Shown here piece after piece: positions 53,518-64,000 of a stretch of DNA of 64,000 nucleotides. The notes beneath the pieces are model-generated. The model made no database searches and was not told where the DNA came from. It worked only from the letters and a program-made list of their open reading frames with translations. The stretch is taken from contig JAVTVY010017391.1 in assembly GCA_036873755.1 (NCBI GenBank), positions 1 through 64,000 of the forward strand, in the 5' to 3' direction. This DNA is from Hanleya hanleyi. Lineage: Eukaryota > Mollusca > Polyplacophora > Lepidopleurida > Hanleyidae. The position numbers were made by a program, and so were the translations under genes. Within the stretch, counting starts at the first letter, position 1, and every line of letters begins with the position of its first letter.

Positions 53518-54825
53518 CATTATAATTATTCCCTCTTTGATATCCCTTTGAAAGATCGCAGGACGGTTGCAGGCTTGCAGTAGCTTAATTTCATTGTTAG
53601 CTATCAACCAGCTCCCGACAAGCTCTCATCTGAAACATTGGGAGCTTATGTGGGCCACTATAGCTCTCGCTAGCTTGCACTAGCTTCCCAGAAGCTGCTA
53701 ACTCCCAACCAGCTACTGATCAGCTCACATATGAAACATTGCTAGCTTGCGCAAGCTTAAGTGATAGTTGTGGCGTACATGTACACACTATTCAGCAACT
53801 GTAGATTATTTTTCAAGAATGAACAACAACCACTGCACATTGTGTTCACGCATGCACAGTCCCTGGAGTCAATATTACACACAAAACCAGACACTGACTT
53901 TTGAAAATTGCAGGCGAGCTAGAAATGGTGTACCTGAATTTGGTAAGGGGAGCTATGGAGGAGCTTTAAATAGCTCTCCTAAAATTATTAAGGCGAACCA
54001 AGTGAAGGCTAATTAAGTACCGTTTCCATTCATACAAGATCCTTGCCCACGAAAACGGGGGTCTGTATAAAGTTTGTCGCTGTGTTTGGCGCACATCGTG
54101 CACCAAACTAGGGCCACTTTATCGTCCTCGGTTGACTGGAATCGAATTAAGCCACCAGTATTCCACTTCATTATCGTACTGACGTTAACAGTTCTTTTAG
54201 ATTCCTTCTTCATGATTAATAGAACGTCGTCACGATCTCACAAAATTTGAGAAAGTTCAAAAGTTGCTGTACGCTCGCTGTAAGATAGGATTCGGGAGGA
54301 AAAACCGCATGGACAAAACCGTCATAGAGGGATGCAGGAAGAGACGAGTATCTGCATTGGTCACTGCTAGGTTGCCATTTTCCTGTGAGCCAATCAAATT
54401 GGCTAATAAATATGGCTCTCGGTTTCAACTTCCTGTCTCTCAATTTCAACTTCCTGTATTTGTTTCCCCTTCTCGGCATCGGCTGTTTGAGGATTTTGAC
54501 AACAGCGGACATAATAAATAAAATGCGTAGGTATTTAACGAGGTGCGCGGAATTTAGCGTACCTTATTTTGAATTTAGGCGGCGCGCGTGATGACGCGCC
54601 TCAAAAGGTAGTGTCTGCAAAACTGGAGGTCTTTGCTATTGCGCAATAGATAAGAGTCGTGTGCTGTTTTAAATGTGCAACACATCTGGCAAAGCCAAGT
54701 TGAAACAAGGCACTTGCTGGTATATCCACATACAAAATCCAAGACGAAAGGAGTTACTTGGTTCTTGTCCATCCGAGGAAAGTCTGTGTACCGTTACGTT
54801 AGTTCGGTTAGGTTGAGGCCCATTT
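53518..54825. other. sequence after FBXL18 exon 6, no further exon found
   Basis: GCTAGCTTGC and CAGCTAC/CAGCTCC words recur at 53580-53760. A segment at about 54215-54600 contains AACTTCCTGT direct repeats and a GCGGCGCGCGTGATGACGCGCC inverted motif. Frames on both strands show no recognisable product. Confidence 0.4.
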
Positions 54826-55692
54826 CAGGGTTCGCACGGCTCCTGGAAACTCCTTAAAACTCCTGGAATTTAATTCTAGTGTTGGAAAGTCCTGGAATGT
54901 CCTAAAAAATAAAGTGATAGTCCTGGAAACTCCTTAATTTTAATCAAATCACACGAATCGAACGTTTTTGCCTGATCAAATGTTATGATAGACGTTGAAA
55001 CTCCGTAAACTGTAATCAAATCAATCGAAACTATCATTGTTCATGTTGGGTGACCGGTCGTCGAACATTCATTGTCGTGACAGATGCGCGACTTGCCGTA
55101 AAGGGAAACTGAATAAAGGGAGACTACTCACTGAGTTCGTTTGCGACATCAATGGTTAAGAGTTGTACTCGCCGTAAAGTGGTCTTCAATCACTTTTGCT
55201 AGAATTCCCGCTCAGAATTTGTTTACCGTCAATGTTGACACGCTTCGGTGAACTTTTGAACCTTGACTATGCCCCCTGGAAAATGTGTCTTCAACGAGCG
55301 CTGGCTCAGTCAACCAAATTACACCGCCTGGTTGGAACGGGGTGCAGATAAGTCCAATGCGAGGTGTAAAGTTTGTCAAAAAACGTTTGATATTTCCAAT
55401 ATGGGGGAGCCTGCCATTCGTAGTCACGCCAAGGGTGTTAAACACAAACAGTTACTTGAACAGAGAAAATCAGCAACTGGATTCACCATTCGAGATTTCT
55501 TTAACGAAAGTGTTTTATAAAGGAACATGATCTTACGTAGTAGTTTCAAAACCATGCTTGAATAACCCGTGAAAAAGTCCTGGAAACTCCTGGAATTGCA
55601 ATAAAATTATACCTGGAAATTTGAAATTATTGACCTGGAAAACTCCTGGAAAACTCCTGGAATTTTGTTTTAGTGTAAGTGTATGAACCCTG
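54826..55692. mobile_element. hAT-like element carrying a BED-type finger exon
   Basis: Ends CAGGGTTCGCAC and GTATGAACCCTG are inverted hAT-type termini, flanked on both sides by CCATTT (54820-54825 and 55693-55698). Subterminal CCTGGAAACTCC/CCTGGAATT words line both ends. Between them is one reading frame (55269-55520). No catalytic hAT domain is present. Confidence 0.85.
55269..55520 (+). CDS. N-terminal BED/C2H2-type finger fragment of a hAT transposase
   Basis: From ATG 55269 (the frame is also open for two codons upstream) the product begins MPPGKCVFNERWLSQPNYTA and includes ARCKVCQKTFDISNMGE and IRSHAKGVKHKQLLEQR. That gives a finger with CX2C and HX4H ligands (Cys, Cys, His, His all kept), then a short tail to TAA at 55518. 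The start matches the relic at 406-501. The finger would bind DNA, and with the rest of the transposase missing it may be a deletion derivative, a first exon, or a repressor-like fragment. Confidence 0.6.
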   Translation: MPPGKCVFNERWLSQPNYTAWLERGADKSNARCKVCQKTFDISNMGEPAIRSHAKGVKHKQLLEQRKSATGFTIRDFFNESVL

Positions 55693-56981
55693 CCATTTTC
55701 ACGATGCGATTTGTTGCAAAAACTTGGTGGGGGAATCGCCCAATTTGTAGCCTGCAACTACATGTAATCCCATGAAATAGGACCTGTTCTATTTCATATG
55801 GCTTGCAGCATGCAACTAAAATCGTACGAGTGTTCTCACGATGCAACCGAGTTGTATGCTGCAAGTTATTACTAGAAATCGCACCGTGAGAACGAGCCTA
55901 TAGGGTTAGTTACACAAATCAACAGACAAAAGACAATCACACTTCAGATGTTCATATCATTGAAGGTAGAATCAACTATGCCATTAAGCCTAGGGGTCAC
56001 CTTGAATTGTTGACCAGTCCAGGTATTGACCTGCTCAAAATTGCTTACACATGATCCATCATATCAATACAAGTAATCAAATCAATGAAGTAGGCTAAGT
56101 GGAACTTGTAGAGTTTGGCAATCGGAAGCTGGCATAAACAAAATGTTTATTGTGGTATGTACAGAAAATTGTGCCAAGGGAACTTCTTGAAATTAGGGCA
56201 CGAGTTCCTTGATAGGAATGGCATATGCCGGATATTCAAATGGGATACACTTTGCCCAGTGTAGTGTTCTGGTTCGGATATGCTGGATGAAGAGGAGTTC
56301 CAATTGGATTGGCATATATGCGGAATGCCATTTCCTCTATGCCATTACATGGTATAGCATAAGCTCTCCTTTGTCTGCCGAGTTCCAAAAAGTATGCCAT
56401 GGAGTTTCTGGGAGTTCCAACTCGGCGCACCATGCCACTCTGTTTGGAATGCCTTATGCCAGTTCCTAGCATGCTCCAATTTCAAGAAACTCCCCAAAGA
56501 CCTTGAGAAGACCTTGAAAATGGGAATTGTTGTCAATTCAGTTGTCAAGTTGAAGCTTGAAGTTGTACTGACCTTCATCGTCAGATGGCAAAATTAACCC
56601 CATCATGATATATTCTTTAATCATCCAAGAAGTATTTTAAAGTTCATTCGAAAAAACATTGTATTAAGGATAGCTATCCCCTTAGAGGCAGTTTTTGCAC
56701 CCCCCATGACAATTCGTCGTCTGTATCAATAAATATACAAGATAACCATAATAAACTATATATTTTATGAAAGCATACATCGTAGGGATTCCAACTATAT
56801 GATTTGTATAACTGACGCTGCTACTGTGTAGAAAATATTCCAATTTTAAAAAATTAAAATGAAAACAATAGCGTCCATTTTTCAATTGAAATTTCATGAA
56901 AACTGTTGGTCTTGTTTTCAACTTTGATGGTATGCCTTGGTAGGAGACAATTCGAACTAGTAAACTTTATCTCATTTTTTA
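55693..56981. other. intergenic or intronic repeats, no gene recognised
   Basis: 55700-55900 contains an imperfect palindrome (TTGTAGCCTGCAACTACATG; GGCTTGCAGCATGCAACTAA; TTGTATGCTGCAAG). 56200-56470 is rich in recurring GGAATGCC, GGCATA and GAGTTCCAA words. 56480-56980 shows nothing recognised. Confidence 0.45.
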
Positions 56982-58170
56982 TACGCCCGCCCAAAAGGCG
57001 GTCGTATTATGGGATGGCGGTTTCCGTCCGTCTGTCCGTCTGTCCGTCTGTCCGGTTCTCGTGTCCGGTCTATATCTGGGACAGTTTCCTATCCACAGCT
57101 CCAATTTTTGGTGAGTGGATACCTTACGGGGAGACGATGTGTCGCGTACCAAAATGAAGGTCAAGGTCACAGGTCAAAGGTCACTGGCCTAAAAAACAGG
57201 AAATCACTGAAGTGTTCGTGTCCGGTCTATATCTCTGAACGTTTTCTATCCACAGTTGCAATTTTTTGTGAGTGGATACGCCAGGTGGAGACGATGTGTC
57301 GCGTACCAAAATTGAGGTCGAGGTCAGAGGTCAAAGGTCACTGTTGCCAAAAATCAGGAAATCATTGATCGTTGACAGTTTTCTATCTACAGTTCTAATT
57401 TTTGGTGAGTGGATGCCCTAGGGGGGAACGATGTGTTGCATATTAAATGTAGGTCAAGGTCAGAGGTCAAAGGTCAGTGTGATTAAAAAATCAGGAAATC
57501 GTTAAAAATTTCTAATTTTTTGTGAGTGGGTTCAATAGGCGGAAATGAAGTGATGCGTACCAAAAATTAGGTCAAGGTCAAATGTCACCGACCCCAAAAT
57601 TAGGAAATTATTAAAAATAACATTTTTTGTGTCAGTAGATACATTAGGGGGACACGATGAGTCACATACCAAAATGTAGGTCAAGGTCAAAGGTCAAGGT
57701 CACTGTGACCCCAAAATCGTGAAATTGTTAAAAATCATGAATTTTTGTGTCCATTGAGAAATTGAGGGGAGACGGTTTGTCATGTACCAAAATTTAGGTC
57801 AAGGTCAAAGGTCAAGGCCACTGTGACCCCAAAATCAGGAAATCATTAAAAATCATGATTTTTTGTGTGCATTGTTAGATTGAGGGAAGACAATGTGTTG
57901 TGTATCAAAATTGAGGTCAAGGTCAAAGGTCAAGGTCACTGTGCCCCCAAAATCAGAAATCATTAAAAGTCACATTGACATATATGCCTGTCGAAGACGA
58001 GGTCGTGTAATGCGATGTTGCGTTCTGTCCATTCATCCATTAAAATTTGTTGTCCATGCGATAGCTCTAGTTTCAAGGTATGGATTGGTACCAAACTTTG
58101 AGTATACCTTACTCGCATGGCAAAGTGGAGCCATACATATGAGGTCAATTTTGTCAAAGGTCTAGGTCGC
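56982..58170 (+). repeat. hairpin-led tandem array, ~90-180-bp units
   Basis: The hairpin at 56982-57006 (TACGCCCGCC, loop CAAAA, GGCGGTCGTA) is followed by GTCCGTCTGTCCGTCTGTCC. Units carry GTGTCCGGTCTATATCT, ATTTTTGGTGAGTGGAT, GATGTGTCGCGTACCAAAAT and AAGGTCAAAGGTCAAGGTCA. They degrade toward 57990. A TCCATTCATCCATTAAAATT block follows. Confidence 0.85.
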
Positions 58171-58849
58171 AAAAATGAATCAAGCTTAGCTGACTAAATG
58201 TGTTGGAATATTGTTGAAATATTCAAAAAGTCTTTCCCCTGCATTTATATGATATTGTCCTGTTGAGTTGTCTCCCATGTTTGAAACGCTTCATTTAAGT
58301 TGCAACTGTTGTGAAATAAAAACCATACATTTACTAATTTAATGGGGAGAGGAGTCCTTTATGAACTTCATACCTGTTTATTAACTCCAGGACAAAGGTT
58401 TACTTCATCTCTTTCTTCTTCCTTCATGAAAAATTCTCTCATCTGAAAGGAATTCATTTGCAGGAAAACTACTATTTTCTTGTGTTTGACTATTGTCGAT
58501 TTCAGTGTGGGATATGTGAGCTCTAAGCTATTGCTTCAAGGTCAACTAGTTACCAAGAGTTGAGCTCATTTTAGTTTATCATTCAATATAAGATGTGATA
58601 TATGTTACATTCTTATAAGCAAAAAATTGTAGACCTTTCTCTGGATTGCTAGATCAATTGGAATCAAGGCTATCAAACAATCTTGAAATTTGAACCAATG
58701 TAATTCCAGATATACGGGCGTATATTGAAGCCCCTTGGGCTCTTGTTAGAATTATTTTCAAAATTTTAGCGATGATGCAATATCCTGAAATACGGCTCCA
58801 AAGTGCCTGATTTTTACTCCCAGTAAATCCGCCCGGCGATTACCCTGTG
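58171..58849. other. probable trailing part of the 56982 element
   Basis: No tandem units. At about 58710-58747 the sequence ACGGGCGTATATTGAAGCCC then CTTGGGCTCTTGTTA forms a short 3' hairpin terminus like the one near 19168-19190. Confidence 0.4.
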
Positions 58850-59160
58850 ACGTCACACAGTGAAGCGGCCAGACTCAAACATGGCGGATAACACAGATAG
58901 GGTACAAGCTCTGACACCGATTCCGATTTCAGCGTTAACCACGTTGAAGACTGTGACGTTGGAGATTATACAGGTCTTGGAACTGAATAGAATGTAGAGG
59001 CAGTAAGCGATCATGAAACTAGGAGAATCTATCGAGTCATATAGATTTGAGCCATATACAAGCGAATCTGGGGTCAAACTGGGTCGTCCTGATGTCGGGC
59101 CTGTTTCAAGCCTGTGGCAGGCCGTGTCAGGCTGTGGCAGGCCGGTTTAAATACACTGAT
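58850..59160 (+). pseudogene. fragment resembling a P2X7-intracellular-domain protein gene start
   Basis: ATG 58881 opens MADNTDRVQALTP. A frame change then gives SDTDSDFSVNHVEDCDVGDY, TGLGTE and a stop, and after it IESYRFEPYTSESGVKLGRP. An acidic serine-rich start followed by (E/L)-YRFEP resembles the N-terminus of invertebrate proteins carrying the P2X7 intracellular zinc domain, from memory. The domain itself is absent. Broken frames mark a pseudogene or mobile fragment. Confidence 0.4.
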
Positions 59161-59403
59161 TACATGCTTTATACACGAAATTACAACTATCTGTGGATCT
59201 TACAATAATATTTATACATTTCTGCTTTTATCTGGCATTTTTTTAGGCATAGATCAGTTATTATAATGCACAGGATCGTAAATTTACTCTTCCGTGCTAA
59301 AAAACTTCTAAATAATATAGCAAAAAGGAAATTAGGCCGGCTTGGCTTATTGTGGATGTCACTATAATATATATATTCATTTAAAATCTACAGATAATTT
59401 GTT
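59161..59403. other. AT-rich spacer
   Basis: Nothing recognised apart from GGCAGGCC(G/T) direct repeats at its left edge (59115-59145). Confidence 0.4.
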
Positions 59404-61560
59404 GTCCCCCGCCGCAACGCGGCCGGGGACTTTAAAATGGTTCTTGCTTCTTTGTGTCCGTGGATGTCCGTGTGTCCGTCCATGTCTGTTCGAAGCGATA
59501 ACTTCCTAACGCTTTGTTGGATTCTTCCGAAATTCGGAATATGCATTCCTTGCGACAAGACACCATTCAGTGTTGCATTTCAGCAGCATCTGCCTGAAGG
59601 TGGCGCCACTGGGTTCCTTCTTTGTTTCTGTGGATGTCCGTGTGTCCGTCCATGTCTGTTCGAAGCGATAACTCCCTAATTCTTCGTCGGATTGTTCTGA
59701 AATTCGGCATATGCATTCCTTGTGACAAGACGCCATTCGGTGTTACATTTCGACAACATTTGTCCCCTGCCGCAACGCGGCCGGGGACTTTAAAATGGTT
59801 CTTGCTTCTTTGGGGTCGTGGATGTCCGTGTGTCCGTCCATGTCTGTTCGAAGCGATAACTTCCTAACGCTTTGTTGGATTCTTCCGAAATTCGGAATAT
59901 GCATTCCTTGCGACAAGATGCCATTCAGTGTTGCATTTCAGCAACATCTGCCTGAAGGTGGCGCCACTGGGTTCCTTCTTTGTTTCTGTGGATGTCCGTG
60001 TGTCCGTCCATGTCTGTTCGAAGCGATAACTCCCTAATTCTTCGTCGGATTGTTCTGAAATTCGGCATATGCATTCCTTGTGACAAGACGCCATTCGGTG
60101 TTACATTTCGACAACATTTGTCCCCCGCCCGCCGCAACTGCGGCCGGGGACTTTAAAATGGTTCTTGCTTCTTTGTGTCCGTGGATGTCCGTGTGTCCAT
60201 CCATGTCTGTTCGAAGCGATAACTTCCTAACGCTTTGTTGGATTCTTCCGAAATTCGGAATATGCATTCCTTGCGACAAGACGCCATTCAGTGTTGCATT
60301 TCAGCAACATCTGCCTGAAGGTGGCGCCACTGGGTTCCTTCTTTGTTTCTATGGATGTCCGTGTACATCCGTGCATGTGTGTTCGAAGCGATAACTCCCT
60401 AATTCTTCGTCGGATTGTTCTGAAATTCGGCATATGCATTCCTTGTGACAAGACGCCATTCGGTGTTACATTTCGACAACATTTGTCCCCCGCCCGCCGC
60501 AACGCGGCCGGGGACCTTAAAATGGTTCTTGCTTCTTTGTGTCCGTGGATGTCCGTGGATGTCCGTCCATGTCTGTTCGAAGCGATAACTTCCTAACGCT
60601 TTGTTGGATTCTTTCGAAATTCGGAATATGCATTCCTTGCGGCAAGACGCCAGTCCGTATTGCATTTCAGCAACATCTGCCTGAAGGTGGCGCCACTAGT
60701 TCTTGCTTCTTTGCGTATGTGGATGTCCGTGTACGTCCGTGCATGTCTGTTCGAAGCGATAACTTTCTAACGCTTAGTTGGATTCTTCCGAAATTCGGCA
60801 TACGCATTCCTTGCGACAAGACACCAGTCCGTATTGCATTTCAGCAACATCTGCTTGAAGGTGGCGCCACTAGTTCTTGCTTCTTCGTATCCGTGAATGT
60901 CCGTGTACGTCTGTTCGAAGTGATAACTTCCTAACGCTTTGTTGGATTCTTCCGAAATTCGGAATATGCATACCTTGCGACAAGATGCCAGTCTGTATTA
61001 CATCTCAGCAACATCTGCCTGAAGGTGGCGCCACTGGTTCTTACTTCTTTGTGTCCGTGGATGTTCGTGTACGTCCGTGCTTGTCTGTTCGAAGCGATAA
61101 CTTCCTAATGCTTTGTTGGATTCTTCCGAAATTCGGCATTCGCATTCCTTGCGACAAGAGGCCAGTCCGTAATGCATTTCAGCAACATCTGCTTGAAGGT
61201 GGCGCCACTAGTTCTTGCTTCTTTGCATCCGTGGATGTCCGTGTACGTCCGTGCATGTCTGTTCGAAGTGATAACTTCCTAAAGTTTTGTTGGATTCTTC
61301 CAAATTCAGCATTCGCATTCCTTGCGACACGAGGCCAGTCCGTATTGCATTTCAGCAACATCGGCCTGAAGGTGGCGCCACTGGGTCAAAATAGATTTTT
61401 TTCCGTGTACATCTGTTCGAAGCGATAACTTCCTAATGCTGTGTTGGATTATTCCGAAATTCGGAATACGCATTCCTTGCAACAGGACGCCAGTCCGTAT
61501 TGCATTTCAGCAACATCTGCCTGAAGGTGGCACCACTGAGTTTCTCTTCTTCTTGTCCGT
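59404..61560 (+). repeat. hairpin-led tandem array with a higher-order repeat
   Basis: Basic unit about 170-180 bp: GTCCGTGGATGTCCGTGTGT, CTGTTCGAAGCGATAACTTC, GGATTCTTCCGAAATTCGGA, ATGCATTCCTTGCGACAAGA, CAGCAACATCTGCCTGAAGG, GTGGCGCCACTGG. The leading hairpin (GTCCCCCGCCGCAACGCGGC then CGGGGAC) occurs four times, near 59404, 59762, 60120 and 60485. The first half is therefore a ~358-bp higher-order unit of hairpin plus two monomers. The second half is monomers only. Family as 48890-50957, opposite strand. Confidence 0.92.
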
Positions 61561-61951
61561 TCCAGTCAAAATGGGCCTTCAATTTTGCTATATGAAATCA
61601 TTCTATTCACATCATATGAAACCCTAAAGCTTTTGCATGAACCATATATTTTTTACACAGTGAAACTGACCTTACTGACATATGCGTTCGTGTGCAAACA
61701 CGGATTAACAAGTGAAGAAATTAAAACAATAGCACAGTTCATTTCCCGCCTAATCACCCACGCCAGCACTCAATCACAATAGATCTTCACTTCTTTACTT
61801 AGCTAGCTACTGTAAAGATCGTGTGTAAAGCTCCAGCGTATTACGGAAGGATTTTACGTTTACAACGAGTGATAACATCATCTACAAGTCTACAAAGCAA
61901 CGAAAAGATCAAGTTGGGAAGTATTCTTGTGTATATCTGTCGATAAAAATA
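61561..61951. other. leader region before the gag-like frames
   Basis: AT-rich sequence with an ATAATGG start context at 61949-61955. It may hold the 5' terminal repeat of the retroelement, but no repeat partner is in the window. Confidence 0.35.
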
Positions 61952-64000
61952 ATGGCCTCTATGTTCTGTTCCGTCTGTGGGAAGTCTAAATCAACGACCG
62001 ACTTACATTCTGTTTGTCTTGCGTGTCGAGGCAATATTGCTTGTGATTGTACCCATAGATGTCAGGAGTGTCAACAATGGCCCGATGATTTATTTCAAGA
62101 TTTAATGACCGGGTCTCGTGCGGGTTCCCTTCCCCTGGTTTAATGTCGGAGACTAATATCATGACTCCGCCCTCCCATTTTATTGAAAATGGGACGGCGA
62201 AGAAGCCTGCATCGATTGGCAGTCCTTGGATGGGCCCTTTACGTTCTTTATTAGATAAAGGTATTGCACCAAGCACTAGTACTTTTGTTTCTGATCTGTC
62301 CACAGGTAAAAGGAAGAAACAGGTAAAAGTAATGGGGTCCGTCCTAGATGAAGGTACGGGAGAGTCAGCCGAGGTCACAGTGGAACTAGATCTTCCCGAA
62401 AGTGTGTCCCCCATGGAAATCGAGACGAACGAGATGAGGACCACTTTGACTCCGGGCATAAACACTGGTGACGTGGTAAGTACGCCCGTATGTGCTGTTG
62501 GGAATGATATCACTGGGGGGACTCCCGCTGGGAATACCCCGATATCTAATAATTCCCAGGTGTCGTTTGTTGGTCGTCAACCAATTTCGACACTCCCTGT
62601 TGCTCCAGGGGCAGCCTTAGGCATGGTAAGTGGTGCTGTAAATAACTAGGGTGTAATACCAGGTATAGTTAATTTCAGCACAGCAGACAATACCTCTGGT
62701 GGATATAGAGACAATGTATCCATGGTCTTACCAGGAGTAAACTCCACGACCTTACGTAATACCCCAGTCACGGGAGTTATCACGCAAGGCCGGGTAGGAT
62801 TAAATCCCTTGCAATTGAACACCTCTGGGTTGACAAACGCAGGGGATCGAGGTCATTGTTCTGTAGGAACAATGCCAGTTTCACACTTAATACCTCAGAG
62901 TGTTAATAGAAACAATACGGCATTGTTCCAGTCACAACAGGGTATGACTGAGAATGGTTCTGGGTCGGGTGTCATAAACCCATATAGGGCTCATTATCAA
63001 CTTCCTGTCAGCCAATTCCGGTCGCCTGCGGGTTCCGGTATGGTTAACTCCGGGATTCCGGTTAGGACTTTCGTCCTTCCGGTCCCACTATAAGGAGGCC
63101 TGTTGTGACAAACCCCGGTGGGTTGAGACTTCCGGTTCGTCCGGAAATGCAGTGGGCTAGGCCTATTGCATCCCCTTATAGGCGGGTCTCTAATAGTCCA
63201 CAAATCAATACGGGAGTTCCGGTTATTGATGGTTCTCTGTCTGCTGTTATTCTGCAAAGAATGGAACAACAGGCAGCTGAACTAAATCAGTTCCGGCGAC
63301 TCTTGACTTCCGCTTCCGGTACTGTTCAGGTTCCATCCCCGGTTCCGACACAGCTTCCGGTAGTATCGTCTGATCCGATTGATTTGTCTACTGACCCATC
63401 GATGAGACGTCGGGGTCGCGCAACGTCAATCCATTGAGGATAATGACAGTGATCATGATCCGGAGAGACGTTCATATTCAGAGGTACTAGAAGCTCTGTA
63501 CGAGTTGTACCCTAATATGTCACGACCCCCACCGCCGACATCCTCTCGCCTACATACTATGGCAGAGGCTCCGTCGACAACTACCATGCAGACGTCGTCC
63601 CTTCCTGCGTCAGATGCCATTCATGGTTTATGTTCCGTTCTTGATACGGTTTTAGCCCAGCCTAAAACAATGCAGGAACGTATTACAAGAACGGGAAAAC
63701 GTGCACTCTTTAGACCGGCTTCCGCCTCTGCACCACTTCCGGTGGAGAAGCCCACGTCTAGAGCGTACGGAATTCATGATTCGGCATATGACTTTAAGGC
63801 CGCGGAACCGGAACCTGATCTTGCCGACATATGTAAAGGCAACAAGGTCCCTTCCAAGGTCTTGATCCCGCTAACTGATAAGCAGTCTTCTACTATGGAA
63901 GAAGCTGCGCGGCAGGGGGTAGCCATAGCCTCTCACATGGACTGGTTTCTAACGGCCATATCCACTGTGTTGAGCAGGTTGTCGCGTTCGCAGTTAGCAG
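61952..64000 (+). pseudogene. retroelement gag-like region (DIRS/tyrosine-recombinase type likely), broken frames, runs off the edge
   Basis: The first frame (61952-62143) encodes a cysteine-rich head: C6-X2-C9, H19-X2-C22-X2-C25, C31-X-C33, C37-X2-C40, then WP. Heads of this type are known from ORF1 of DIRS-like retroelements. It stops at TAA overlapping an ATG (TAATG at 62141-62145). The next frame runs 62143-63093 with one internal TAG at 62647. A third frame covers about 63060-63437 (QRMEQQAAELNQFRRLLTS, a short coiled coil). From 63421 a frame is open to the window end (SEVLEALYELYP, later HMDWFLTAISTVLSRL). Pro/Ser/Thr-rich throughout. No recombinase or RT is in view. Confidence 0.5.

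Noticed and set aside
59437..61428. Plus-strand frames of 80-183 codons with CWILPKFGICIPCDK-like repeats
   Set aside because: Translation of a non-coding tandem unit; the complementary strand is open too and frames break at unit junctions.

Overview
This is intron-rich, repeat-rich DNA from a metazoan nuclear genome, most likely a marine lophotrochozoan and probably a mollusc. The clues are short exons with GT-AG introns, many ACATGTA words, tRNA-derived SINEs with long conserved tails, tandem arrays led by GTCCGTCC tracts, and a SINE-like tail ending in TCACTCACT. The species call is inference.

Two host genes lie head to tail on the + strand. (1) Positions 2892-19449 hold five exons of MMADHC (CblD, vitamin B12 trafficking); its first exon or exons are off the left edge or unrecognised. 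(2) Positions 27327-52580 hold six exons of FBXL18 (F-box/LRR adaptor of an SCF ubiquitin ligase); its terminal exon or exons were not found before the window ends. Both gene models are supported by splice sites and by codon phases that agree across almost every junction.

The rest is introns and intergenic DNA made largely of mobile elements. 1-2000: right part of a hAT-like element. 3133-13449: MITEs and minisatellites inside MMADHC introns. 13950-18200: nested duplications and a hairpin-led tandem array. 19450-27300: intergenic, with tandem arrays, a nested palindrome, a small hAT-like copy and a decayed zinc-finger gene. 27548-30647: a 3.1-kb palindromic element in FBXL18 intron 1. 38165-40135: a 5'-truncated non-LTR retrotransposon. 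48890-50957 and 59404-61560: two inverted arrays of one tandem family. 54826-55692: a hAT-like element carrying a BED-type finger exon. 58850-59160: a P2X7-tail-like gene fragment. 61952-64000: a broken retroelement gag-like region running off the edge.

The most unusual theme is duplication at exon edges. An 1.1-kb minisatellite in front of MMADHC exon C is built from that exon's own 3' splice site. A 450-bp minisatellite behind FBXL18 exon 4 is built from that exon's own 5' splice site. FBXL18 exon 6 has a decayed tandem copy that was later split by a palindromic transposon. A second theme is a set of repeat families sharing one architecture: a short terminal hairpin, a GTCCGTCC tract, then tandem units of about 150-300 bp.
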